Assembly: GCA_017557265.1 (NCBI GenBank)
Contig: JAFZAM010000195.1
Coordinates: forward strand, 1 to 7,347
Direction: 5' to 3'
From: Oscillospiraceae bacterium
Lineage (GTDB): Bacteria > Bacillota > Clostridia > Oscillospirales > Oscillospiraceae
DNA length: 7,347 nt
Shown here: positions 1 through 5,556 of the stretch, piece by piece
How the letters are laid out: every line of letters starts with the position of its first letter
How positions within the stretch are numbered: position 1 is the first letter of the stretch
The notes under the pieces: generated by a model
Seen by the model: only the letters and a program-made list of their open reading frames with translations
Told to the model about the DNA's origin: nothing
Databases searched by the model: none
Translations under genes and position numbers: made by a program

Positions 1-36
1 GACCGCAAAATCAAGAAACAAACTGATAAAAACGCA

Positions 37-564
37 TCAGTCTTGCTCGCGCATCAGCAGCTCGATAATGTCGTTGTAAAGGAGCTCGGCGCTGAGCCTG
101 AAGCGCTTTTTTATCGTCTCTGCCTGAGCGTCGCTGCCGACGAGAAGGTCCATGCGCATTATATCTCCGAGCGTGTCGGCAAGCCCGAGATGGACGGTCA
201 CGCTCCCGTCCTCGCGCTTTTCGGAGGTCGTGTCTATCATGGCGTTGCGGCGCATCTCGCGCGCCTCGCGGAGCGTCGCCTTTTCGGCCTTAAGTCGGAC
301 GGAGTAGGGGATGCTGCTTTCGGTTATCTCGCTGTTGGCCGAGCCCTTGGGCGTGACGGAGTATCTGCCGTCGGAAAGTATCGCGTGACCGGATTCGACG
401 AGCTCGTTGAGAGCCTCGACGTAGTCGAAATAGCTGATCGCGTCGTCGCAGATGACGAGCTCGGTCAGAACGTCGAACGGGACGGGGCGGGGAAGGCGGT
501 TGAGTATAAAAAGAATAAGCATCTTTATCGACAGCTTATCGCGGATAAACCCCATTCTTTCCAT
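37..564 (-). CDS. DUF4364 family protein (winged-helix-like, predicted regulator)
   Basis: Encodes 175 residues. The N-terminal half (about residues 8-75) reads as a small helical/winged-helix module: 'LSIKMLILFILNRL' opens it, then a 'DYVEALNELVESGHAI' helix, then a beta-wing-like 'DGRYSVTPKGS'. The remainder has a charged helix ('LKAEKATLREAREMRRNAM') and a C-terminal alpha/beta part rich in Leu and Asp. This order and the length fit the DUF4364 family of Clostridia, which is uncharacterised but usually described as DNA-binding-like; a regulatory role is inference. The ATG at 562-564 is chosen because AAAGGAG (573-579 on the plus strand, read in reverse) sits 8 nt upstream; an in-frame ATG three codons later has no better site. 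The gene is divergent from the DUF3048 lipoprotein gene and shares an overlapping promoter region with it. The 36 bp after the stop hold only a weak hairpin and reach the window edge, so a downstream partner cannot be excluded. Confidence 0.85.
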   Translation of the reverse strand: MERMGFIRDKLSIKMLILFILNRLPRPVPFDVLTELVICDDAISYFDYVEALNELVESGHAILSDGRYSVTPKGSANSEITESSIPYSVRLKAEKATLREAREMRRNAMIDTTSEKREDGSVTVHLGLADTLGDIMRMDLLVGSDAQAETIKKRFRLSAELLYNDIIELLMREQD

Positions 565-593
565 CTGCGAATCTCCTTTCCGTTGAGATTATG

Positions 594-623
594 TTGACTT
601 ATTATAGCGCGATATAATAAAAT
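594..623 (+). promoter_or_regulatory. Sigma-A-type promoter of the DUF3048 lipoprotein gene
   Basis: TTGACT (594-599) and TAAAAT (618-623) are each one mismatch from consensus, with an 18-bp spacer. Transcription would start near 630, leaving a roughly 43-nt leader with the AGGTGG ribosome binding site at 661-666. An alternative -10, TATAAT at 613-618, is a perfect hexamer but only 13 bp from the -35, too close for normal use. The whole element coincides with the minus-strand promoter of the divergent gene. Confidence 0.6.
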
Positions 624-630
624 ATGTCAA
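601..630 (-). promoter_or_regulatory. Sigma-A-type promoter of the DUF4364 gene
   Basis: Read on the minus strand, TTGACA (625-630) and TATAAT (601-606) are both perfect consensus hexamers, separated by 18 bp. The start point would fall near 592-595, giving a leader of about 30 nt that contains the AAAGGAG ribosome binding site. The element lies wholly inside the intergenic region and overlaps the plus-strand promoter, so the two are probably mutually exclusive. Seen directly in sequence; activity is inferred. Confidence 0.8.
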
Positions 631-672
631 TAGAACATCCCGAATGGTTTGCATCAAAAGAGGTGGATCCGA

Positions 673-1836
673 TTGAACTTATTTAAGCATAAAAAAAGAG
701 TCCTCGCGCTCATGTTGATATTCGCGCTGGTATTGGTCTTCGGCTCGTGCAATAAGCCTGCGACGCCGGAGATAACTCCCGAGCCGCCCGTAACGGCGGA
801 CGTCGGTCCGAACACGCCTGACGTGACCGCGGCTCCCGCTCCGACGCCTACGCCCACGCCGGAACCCACGCCCGAGCCCACGCCGGAACCGACTCCGGAG
901 CCCACTCCCACGCCTTACGCGGGGCCCTTCGACCCTCTGACGGGGCTTCCGCTCGACGAGGACATCTCCTCCCGGCGCCCGATTGCCGTCATGATAAACA
1001 ACCTCAGGGCCGCTCTGCCGCAGTGCGGAGTATCGAGCGCTTCGATCATTTATGAGACGCTCGCCGAGGGCGGCATAACCCGCATGCTCGCCGTATTCTC
1101 CGACGTGTCCGACGTCGGCCCGATAGGAAGCGTGCGCAGCTCGCGCGACTACTACATTGACCTCGCGCAGGGGCTCGACGCGGTCTACGTCCACGCCGGC
1201 GGCAGCCCTCAGGCGTACTCTGCGCTCTCCGCGCGCGGCGTCACGCATATCGACGGCGTGAGGGGCTACTACGAACTCTTTTACAGGGATCAGGAACGCC
1301 TTAAGACGACCGATTACGAGCACTGCTATTTCACCAGCGGCGCGCTTCTGAGCAAGCTTCCGAACTATAATCTGCGCCTTGAGCATAACGAGGGCTACGA
1401 ATGCCCGCTCAAGTTCACAGACGACGGCACACCTGAAAACGGCGGCGACGCGGCGCGGATAACCGTCAAGTTCTCCGATTACAAGACCGGTCAGTTCATA
1501 TACGACGGCGCCGGCCGTTACATGATATATCAGTACGGCCAGATGTATACCGACGGCAATACCGGCATGCAGGTCGGCGTGACGAACGTCCTCGTTTTGA
1601 AGACCGACGTCAGCCTCATAGCAGGCGACGACGCGGGCAGGATCAAAGTCAGAATGACGGGAGAAGGCGACGGCTGGTTTGCCTGCGGCGGCAAGTACAT
1701 ACCGATAAAATGGAGCAAGGCCTCGCCCGAGGCTCCTTTCGTCTATACTCTCGAGGACGGCTCGGAGCTCGTCTTCGGCCGCGGCACGACCTACGTCAAT
1801 ATAGTCACGGCAACGACCGAGCCCACGTTCGAATGA
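673..1836 (+). CDS. DUF3048 (YerB-like) lipoprotein
   Basis: Encodes about 387 residues from a TTG start at 673, preferred because AGGTGG (661-666) lies 6 nt upstream; an earlier in-frame TTG at 649 lacks a ribosome binding site and would put extra residues before the signal peptide. Residues 5-25 form a lipoprotein signal: a Lys/Arg-rich start, a Leu/Val/Ala hydrophobic stretch, then FGSC with the likely lipidated Cys26. A Pro/Thr/Glu-rich linker (about 29-81) with TPEP repeats follows and would span the cell wall. The DUF3048 N-terminal domain begins at about residue 86 ('FDPLTGLP') and includes 'RPIAVMINN', 'YETLAEGGITRMLAVF' and 'GSVRSSRDYY'. The C-terminal domain (about 255-380) has 'GEGDGWFACGGKYIPIKW' and ends in 'GTTYVNIV'. 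B. subtilis YerB is the best-known relative; the biochemical function is unknown. Expected location is the outer face of the membrane. No terminator separates it from the next gene, so co-transcription is likely. Confidence 0.9.
   Translation: MNLFKHKKRVLALMLIFALVLVFGSCNKPATPEITPEPPVTADVGPNTPDVTAAPAPTPTPTPEPTPEPTPEPTPEPTPTPYAGPFDPLTGLPLDEDISSRRPIAVMINNLRAALPQCGVSSASIIYETLAEGGITRMLAVFSDVSDVGPIGSVRSSRDYYIDLAQGLDAVYVHAGGSPQAYSALSARGVTHIDGVRGYYELFYRDQERLKTTDYEHCYFTSGALLSKLPNYNLRLEHNEGYECPLKFTDDGTPENGGDAARITVKFSDYKTGQFIYDGAGRYMIYQYGQMYTDGNTGMQVGVTNVLVLKTDVSLIAGDDAGRIKVRMTGEGDGWFACGGKYIPIKWSKASPEAPFVYTLEDGSELVFGRGTTYVNIVTATTEPTFE
841..915 (+). repeat. Tandem Thr-Pro/Glu-Pro codon repeat (cell-wall linker)
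   Basis: Inside the lipoprotein gene, a run of about 25 codons alternates Pro with Thr or Glu (residues 57-81). The core is four successive TPEP units, with TP dipeptides on either side. At the DNA level this is a degenerate 12-bp repeat alternating between cccacgccggaa-like and cccacgcccgag-like units. Such linkers are common between a lipid anchor and an extracytoplasmic domain, and repeat number often varies between strains. Confidence 0.85.
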
Positions 1837-1844
1837 CTCGCGGC

Positions 1845-1895
1845 ACCTTCCGGGAAAAGCGGCATAAACTGTATTGAAATCCACTTCCGGGAGGT
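1845..1895 (+). promoter_or_regulatory. Possible RNA hairpin sequestering the ribosome binding site of the downstream gene
   Basis: The stretch 1845-1855 can pair with 1885-1895 in the transcript: 11 consecutive pairs, nine Watson-Crick plus two G-U wobbles (1849/1891 and 1854/1886), closing a 29-nt loop. The right arm contains the GGGAGG Shine-Dalgarno (1889-1894) of the gene starting at 1902. A near-exact 9-nt direct repeat, CTTCCGGGA (1847-1855 and 1884-1892), underlies the pairing because its core is almost self-complementary. A competing 5-bp mini-hairpin in the right arm alone (1883-1895) would also cover the Shine-Dalgarno. No known riboswitch class is recognised, and there is no U-tract to make it a terminator. 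The pairing is seen; regulatory function is inference. Confidence 0.4.
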
Positions 1896-1901
1896 ATTAA
1901 C

Positions 1902-2696
1902 ATGGCCGAAAGAGTTGTCTCCGGTCCCGCGGCCGATACGCTGCGGGCGACGGAGACGGTAAGCATACATACGAGGAAAATATATGATTCGTGCCGGGAT
2001 AAGGACTGCATAGAGGATCTCCGGCTTTATCCCGACAACGACTCGCAGGCGCTCGTCCGGAACGCGATAGGCGTCCGCGCGCGCTCGGCCGAACTGCTCT
2101 ATTCGGCCGTCGCCGTCGAGGAGGTATCCTTCAAAAGAGGCTGGTACACGGTCGACGTCCGCAATTTCTACAAGGTCAGCGGCGAATGCTGGTCGCTGGC
2201 CGGGACCGAGGCGATATGCGGACTCGCCGTATTCGACAAACGCTGCCTTCTTTTCGGCAGCGACGGCTCGGCGAAGGTCTTCACCTCCGAGATGACGGAG
2301 CCCGCGCCTGACGCCGGGAAGCCTGTCGCCGCCGTAGAGACCGTAGATCCGATAGTCCTCTCGATGAGGCTTGAAGATGCGGCGGAATCGGCTCCGGCCG
2401 AGCTCGAGATAACGGAGATACCGGACTTCATAGCGGCTGCGTTTCCGTCCGGCATCTCTCTTACGGACGAGGGCAGGCGCGTATACGTTACGCTCGGTCA
2501 GTTTTCCATCGTCAGGCTCGAAAGAGACACGCAGCTCGTCATTCCCGTATACAGCTACTCCATGCCGGATAAGGAGTGCTCCTGCGGCGAGGAGGGCGAC
2601 CCCTGCGACATATTCAGACGCATCAGGTTCCCGGTAGACGAGTTTTTCCCGCCGGATACCATTGTCGAGCCTGAAGATTACAAAAGCGCATTATAA
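1902..2696 (+). CDS. Conserved clostridial protein of unknown function with Cys motifs
   Basis: Encodes 264 residues. The ATG at 1902 follows GGGAGG (1889-1894) by 7 nt. I cannot assign a named domain. Visible features: a 'DSCRDKDCIEDLRLY' motif at residues 29-43; a beta-rich middle with 'FKRGWYTVDVRNFYKV'; 'FDKRCLLFGSDGSAKVF' near mid-protein; an acidic, low-complexity linker; and a C-terminal Cys cluster (C226, C228, C235) in 'DKECSCGEEGDPCDIF'. There are eight Cys in all. No signal peptide or membrane segment is seen, so it is probably cytoplasmic or a component of a proteinaceous layer. From memory, the N-terminal motif resembles a widespread uncharacterised family in Clostridia; this was not checked by a search. 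It lies 65 bp downstream of the DUF3048 gene with no intervening terminator, so it is probably co-transcribed, with translation possibly limited by a hairpin over its ribosome binding site. It converges on the FAD oxidoreductase gene. Confidence 0.8.
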   Translation: MAERVVSGPAADTLRATETVSIHTRKIYDSCRDKDCIEDLRLYPDNDSQALVRNAIGVRARSAELLYSAVAVEEVSFKRGWYTVDVRNFYKVSGECWSLAGTEAICGLAVFDKRCLLFGSDGSAKVFTSEMTEPAPDAGKPVAAVETVDPIVLSMRLEDAAESAPAELEITEIPDFIAAAFPSGISLTDEGRRVYVTLGQFSIVRLERDTQLVIPVYSYSMPDKECSCGEEGDPCDIFRRIRFPVDEFFPPDTIVEPEDYKSAL

Positions 2697-2701
2697 AAAA
2701 C

Positions 2702-2734
2702 CGTCGGCTGTTTTCAAATCGAAAACAGCCGACG
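2702..2734 (-). terminator. Rho-independent terminator of the FAD oxidoreductase gene (possibly bidirectional)
   Basis: A perfect 14-bp inverted repeat (2702-2715 and 2721-2734) closes a 5-nt loop. On the minus strand the stem is followed at once by a run of T (complement of A at 2695-2700), the classic intrinsic terminator for the oxidoreductase gene that ends 40 bp away. On the plus strand only a weak tract (atctcattt) follows, so termination of the 1902-2696 transcript is likely but less efficient. The minus-strand U-tract overlaps the stop codon of the convergent gene. Confidence 0.9.
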
Positions 2735-2773
2735 ATCTCATTTAAGCCGTAAGCTTTAAAAGGAAAGAGCCGA

Positions 2774-4240
2774 TCACCAGTCGAGGCCGTTGGCCTGGCG
2801 GACCTTCTTCGCGAACTCGGAGTCGCGGCCGTAGTTGATGGCCTCGAGCTCCTCGACCATGGCCTTGTCGGTCCTGGGCATACGCGGAAGGACGACGTCC
2901 TGCTCCTCGGAGAGGATGGTCTGGACCTTCTTGATGTCGACGGTCTTGGCGGTGGTGCCGTCGGCGATCGCAACGCCCGCGGCAACGCCGGCGGCCTGGC
3001 CGGTCTGGGTGCTCTGCGGGATAAGCTGGAGACCGCTGATGGCGACGGGGTCGGCGGAGATGTGGCGGCCCGGGCAGATGAGGTTATCAACGCCCTTGTC
3101 GCTCGGGATGATGCAGCTGTAGGGGATCTCGACGGGGGCGCCGAAGCCGGAGGTCCAGGCGATGACGTCGTCGAAAGCGGTGTTGCAGGCGCTGTCCAGC
3201 GGAGTCATGAACTTCTTGCCGTCGAGGCGGCGGGACAGACGGACGCCGAGCTGAGGAGCGATATCATACAGATAAGCGTCCTTGAAGCACTGCGGAAGGG
3301 TCTCCTTGCAGTACTGGAGGATCGGACGGATGGAGTTGCGGACGAGCAGCTCGGAATCGCGCATATCCTCGAGGGAGATGCAGCTCTTGTTGAGCAGCCA
3401 GTTATTGAACCACACGACTCCGTCGACGCCGGTCGGGAAGAAGATGGTCTTGTAGCCGCAGAACTCCCAGAGGTCCTCGATCCAGGCGCGGAAGGTCTTC
3501 TGATCGTTGAGACGCAGACGGCCGAAGTACTCGTAGTTCACGCCGCCGACGCGCCACACCAGAGCGGTCTGGTTGTCGCGGTGGTCGAGATCGATGATGC
3601 CGCTCTCGCCGTGGAAGGCGCAGCACTGGGAATAGATGTCGCCGTCGCCGGTGGCGTCGATGACGATCTTGGCCTTGACGACCTGACGGCCGGCCTTGGA
3701 CTCGAAGATGACGCCGGTGATCTTGCCGTCCTCAACGACGGGCTTGGTGCCCCAGGAATGGAAGAGGATCTTGATGTTCTTCTGCTCCTGGACCATGGCG
3801 TCCATCTCGAGCTTGAGCTGGTTGGGCTCGATATAGAGGGTGCGCAGGGGAACGTGGGGATCCTCGCGCTCGTTGACGCAGGCTTCGTACAGCTCGTACT
3901 TTCTGCAGATGTACGGATTGTCCTTGCCGACGTACGGATAGTCGGGGCCGATGTAGCTCTCGGGAGCGTTCTTCTTCAGACGGGTGAACCACTCTTCGAG
4001 GTTGCCGCGGATAAGCGGATAGGTACGCCAGTTGAGCGTGGGGATAAAGAGGACGTAGCCCCCGGTGACGTCGCCGCCGAAGAAGCCGTAGCGCTCCATG
4101 AGGATGACGGAGGCGTTCGGGTTCGCTCTGGCGGCCGCAACGGCGGCGGAATGTCCGGCAGCGCCGCCGCCGACGACGAGTATGTCGCATTCGTCGTAGA
4201 TGGGCAGCTCGTTTGCCTTTTCGATGTAGGTCTTGCTCAT
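2774..4240 (-). CDS. FAD-dependent oxidoreductase (FAD_oxidored family, PF12831-like)
   Basis: Encodes 488 residues. An N-terminal Rossmann FAD-binding motif is clear: 'DILVVGGGAAGHSAAVAAAR' (residues 19-38, Gly24-Gly26-Gly29), with Glu49 in 'VILMERYGFFGGD' at the place that binds the adenosine ribose. A second FAD-contact motif 'IVIDATGDGDI' spans 192-202. The C-terminal FAD block 'GRHISADPVAISGLQ...TGQAAGVAA' lies at about 391-422. Vicinal Cys206-Cys207 follow the second motif. The layout and length fit PF12831 proteins; the substrate cannot be told from sequence. No signal peptide or iron-sulphur motif is seen, so a soluble cytoplasmic flavoprotein is likely. The ATG at 4238-4240 has GGAG (4248-4251 on the plus strand) 7 nt upstream. 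Codon use favours ATC for Ile, unlike the ATA-rich lipoprotein gene, which suggests high expression. It stands alone between its own promoter and terminator, divergent from the zinc-ribbon/TPM/SPFH operon. Confidence 0.9.
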   Translation of the reverse strand: MSKTYIEKANELPIYDECDILVVGGGAAGHSAAVAAARANPNASVILMERYGFFGGDVTGGYVLFIPTLNWRTYPLIRGNLEEWFTRLKKNAPESYIGPDYPYVGKDNPYICRKYELYEACVNEREDPHVPLRTLYIEPNQLKLEMDAMVQEQKNIKILFHSWGTKPVVEDGKITGVIFESKAGRQVVKAKIVIDATGDGDIYSQCCAFHGESGIIDLDHRDNQTALVWRVGGVNYEYFGRLRLNDQKTFRAWIEDLWEFCGYKTIFFPTGVDGVVWFNNWLLNKSCISLEDMRDSELLVRNSIRPILQYCKETLPQCFKDAYLYDIAPQLGVRLSRRLDGKKFMTPLDSACNTAFDDVIAWTSGFGAPVEIPYSCIIPSDKGVDNLICPGRHISADPVAISGLQLIPQSTQTGQAAGVAAGVAIADGTTAKTVDIKKVQTILSEEQDVVLPRMPRTDKAMVEELEAINYGRDSEFAKKVRQANGLDW

Positions 4241-4276
4241 GACAGATCTCCTTTTTAAAATTTATTTTTTTTGTTT

Positions 4277-4305
4277 ATTTTATGCCAAAAGGGTCAAAAA
4301 GTCAA
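4277..4305 (-). promoter_or_regulatory. Sigma-A-type promoter of the FAD oxidoreductase gene
   Basis: Read on the minus strand, TTGACT (4300-4305) and TAAAAT (4277-4282) are each one mismatch from consensus, with an ideal 17-bp spacer. Initiation near 4270 would give a roughly 30-nt AT-rich leader that includes the ribosome binding site. The element sits back-to-back with the plus-strand promoter at 4324-4352; the two -35 hexamers are 18 bp apart. Confidence 0.75.
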
Positions 4306-4323
4306 TAAAGCGGTTAAATATTT

Positions 4324-4352
4324 TTGACATAATACGTGTCCGGAATAATAAT
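4324..4352 (+). promoter_or_regulatory. Upstream promoter P1 of the zinc-ribbon/TPM/SPFH operon
   Basis: A perfect TTGACA (4324-4329), a 17-bp spacer and AATAAT (4347-4352, one mismatch) face the operon. A transcript from here would carry a leader of about 100 nt before the ATG at 4460. A second promoter lies closer to the gene. Confidence 0.6.
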
Positions 4353-4386
4353 TCCCGCTCAAAAAAATGAATTTTTCCGCAGTCAA

Positions 4387-4415
4387 TTGAAATGAAGATA
4401 CTATTGTGTTATAGT
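4387..4415 (+). promoter_or_regulatory. Proximal promoter P2 of the zinc-ribbon/TPM/SPFH operon (extended -10)
   Basis: TTGAAA (4387-4392), a 17-bp spacer and TATAGT (4410-4415), preceded by an extended -10 TG at 4407-4408, make a strong sigma-A match. The start would be near 4422, with a leader of about 38 nt. The B. subtilis counterpart operon is known to be sigma-W dependent; no TGAAAC/CGTA pair at the right spacing is seen here, so control differs or comes from unseen factors. Confidence 0.7.
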
Positions 4416-4459
4416 AAGCTGTAAAGATAAAAAACGCTTGCAAGGTAAGGTGATGACCG

Positions 4460-5542
4460 ATGGACGCAGTAAACTATAAATGCCCCGCATGCAGCGCTCC
4501 GCTGACGTTCAGACCTGACACGCAGCTCTTCACCTGTGACTACTGCGAAAGCGTCTATACGCTCCAGGCGCTCGAGGAGATGGGCGCGGGTATTAACGCC
4601 GAGCAGCAGGAAAACATCAATATGGACTGGAACGGTCCCGAGGACGACGAGTGGCGAGGCTCAGAAGCCGACGATCTGCTCATCTATAACTGCCCGTCCT
4701 GCGGAGCCGAGCTCTTCGCAGACAAGACGACCGGCGCGTCCTCCTGCATCTACTGCGGGAATACGACCATTATGCCGCAGCAGTTCGCCGGCGTGCTCCG
4801 TCCGCAGTACATAATCCCGTTCCAGGTCACGAAGGAGCAGGCAAAGCAGGCCTTCCTCAATAACTGCAAGGGGAAGAAGCTGCTCCCGAAGTCCTTCACG
4901 TCTCAGGGTACGCTCGAGAAGATAACCGGTCTCTACGTCCCGTTCTGGCTCTATGACTGCGAGATAGACGCCGACATGGAGTACAAGGGCACGAAGACGA
5001 GCTTCTGGAGCGACGCCAACTATAACTACACCAAGACCGACTACTACGGCATAAAGCGTCAGGGCTCGATGGACTTCGACCTTGTTCCCGTGGACGGCTC
5101 GAAAAAGATGGAGGACTCGTACATGGACGCCATAGAGCCGTACGACTACTCCGGTCTCGTCGAGTTCAACATGGCGTATCTCTCCGGCTTCATCGGCGAC
5201 AAGTACGACGTCACGATGGAGGAGAGCCAGCCTCGCGCCAACACGCGCATCCAGACTAGCGTCATCGACGCCTTCAGGCAGACCGTCTCGGGCTACGAGA
5301 GCGTCACGCCTTCCTCGACGAATATTAATCTCAATCAGGGCGGCGCGCACTACGCGCTGCTCCCGGTGTGGCTCCTTAACAGCAAGTATAACGGCAAAAC
5401 TTATACCTTCGCCATGAACGGCCAGACAGGCAAGTTCATCGGCGAGCTGCCCTACTCAAAGGGGAGAGCATGGGGCTGGTTCCTCGGCCTCTCGGCGGCC
5501 TTCTGCGCGCTTGGCCTCATCATCGCCAAGCTGTTTGTATGA
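4460..5542 (+). CDS. Double zinc-ribbon (TFIIB-type) membrane protein, YdjG-like
   Basis: Encodes 360 residues. Two CxxC...CxxC zinc ribbons lie at the N-terminus: Cys8/11/26/29 and Cys78/81/96/99, joined by an acidic linker. A large beta-rich domain follows (about 105-330), with 'YIIPFQVTKEQAKQAFLNNCKGKKLLPKSF' split over its start, then 'GLYVPFWLYDCEIDADMEY', and 'HYALLPVWLLNSKYNGKTY' near its end. A single C-terminal hydrophobic helix (about 339-358, 'GWFLGLSAAFCALGLIIAKL') indicates a tail anchor with the ribbons in the cytoplasm. Database names such as 'TFIIB-type zinc ribbon protein' or 'RNA polymerase subunit P-like' are misleading, because the order zinc-ribbon/TPM/SPFH matches B. subtilis ydjG-ydjH-ydjI, whose products act in a membrane complex with the PspA-family protein YdjF. 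The ATG at 4460 follows AAGGTGAT (4447-4454). The stop codon is 14 nt before the next start, so coupled translation is likely. Metal binding and complex role are inferred. Confidence 0.88.
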   Translation: MDAVNYKCPACSAPLTFRPDTQLFTCDYCESVYTLQALEEMGAGINAEQQENINMDWNGPEDDEWRGSEADDLLIYNCPSCGAELFADKTTGASSCIYCGNTTIMPQQFAGVLRPQYIIPFQVTKEQAKQAFLNNCKGKKLLPKSFTSQGTLEKITGLYVPFWLYDCEIDADMEYKGTKTSFWSDANYNYTKTDYYGIKRQGSMDFDLVPVDGSKKMEDSYMDAIEPYDYSGLVEFNMAYLSGFIGDKYDVTMEESQPRANTRIQTSVIDAFRQTVSGYESVTPSSTNINLNQGGAHYALLPVWLLNSKYNGKTYTFAMNGQTGKFIGELPYSKGRAWGWFLGLSAAFCALGLIIAKLFV

Positions 5543-5556
5543 TAGGGGAGGACGAC

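Noticed and set aside
23..40. Short inverted repeat after the DUF4364 stop codon as a terminator
   Set aside because: Only five base pairs (CTGAT/ATCAG) with an 8-nt loop and a broken T-tract; too weak to call, and the context beyond base 1 is missing.
679..1884. 401-codon minus-strand open frame opposite the lipoprotein gene
   Set aside because: The Arg/Gly-rich repeat in its product is the reverse complement of the TPEP repeat, and the sense strand encodes a full DUF3048 protein with signal peptide.
1837..1901. Separate promoter for the unknown gene at 1902
   Set aside because: No -35/-10 pair at acceptable spacing is visible; a TTGAAA at 1874-1879 would put its -10 at the start codon. 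A GCATAAACT resembling a sporulation sigma-E -10 lacks a matching -35.
3062..4258. 398-codon open frame on the plus strand opposite the FAD oxidoreductase gene
   Set aside because: It is antisense to a clear flavoprotein, has low-complexity Ala/Val/Asp/Leu/Gly composition with no family motifs, and arises from GC-rich third-position bias of the real gene. It also has no ribosome binding site or promoter.
5470..5556. Upstream in-frame start for the TPM gene
   Set aside because: It would overlap the zinc-ribbon gene by 73 bases and bury the signal peptide behind 29 residues; the ATG at 5557 has a strong ribosome binding site and directly begins a Sec signal.
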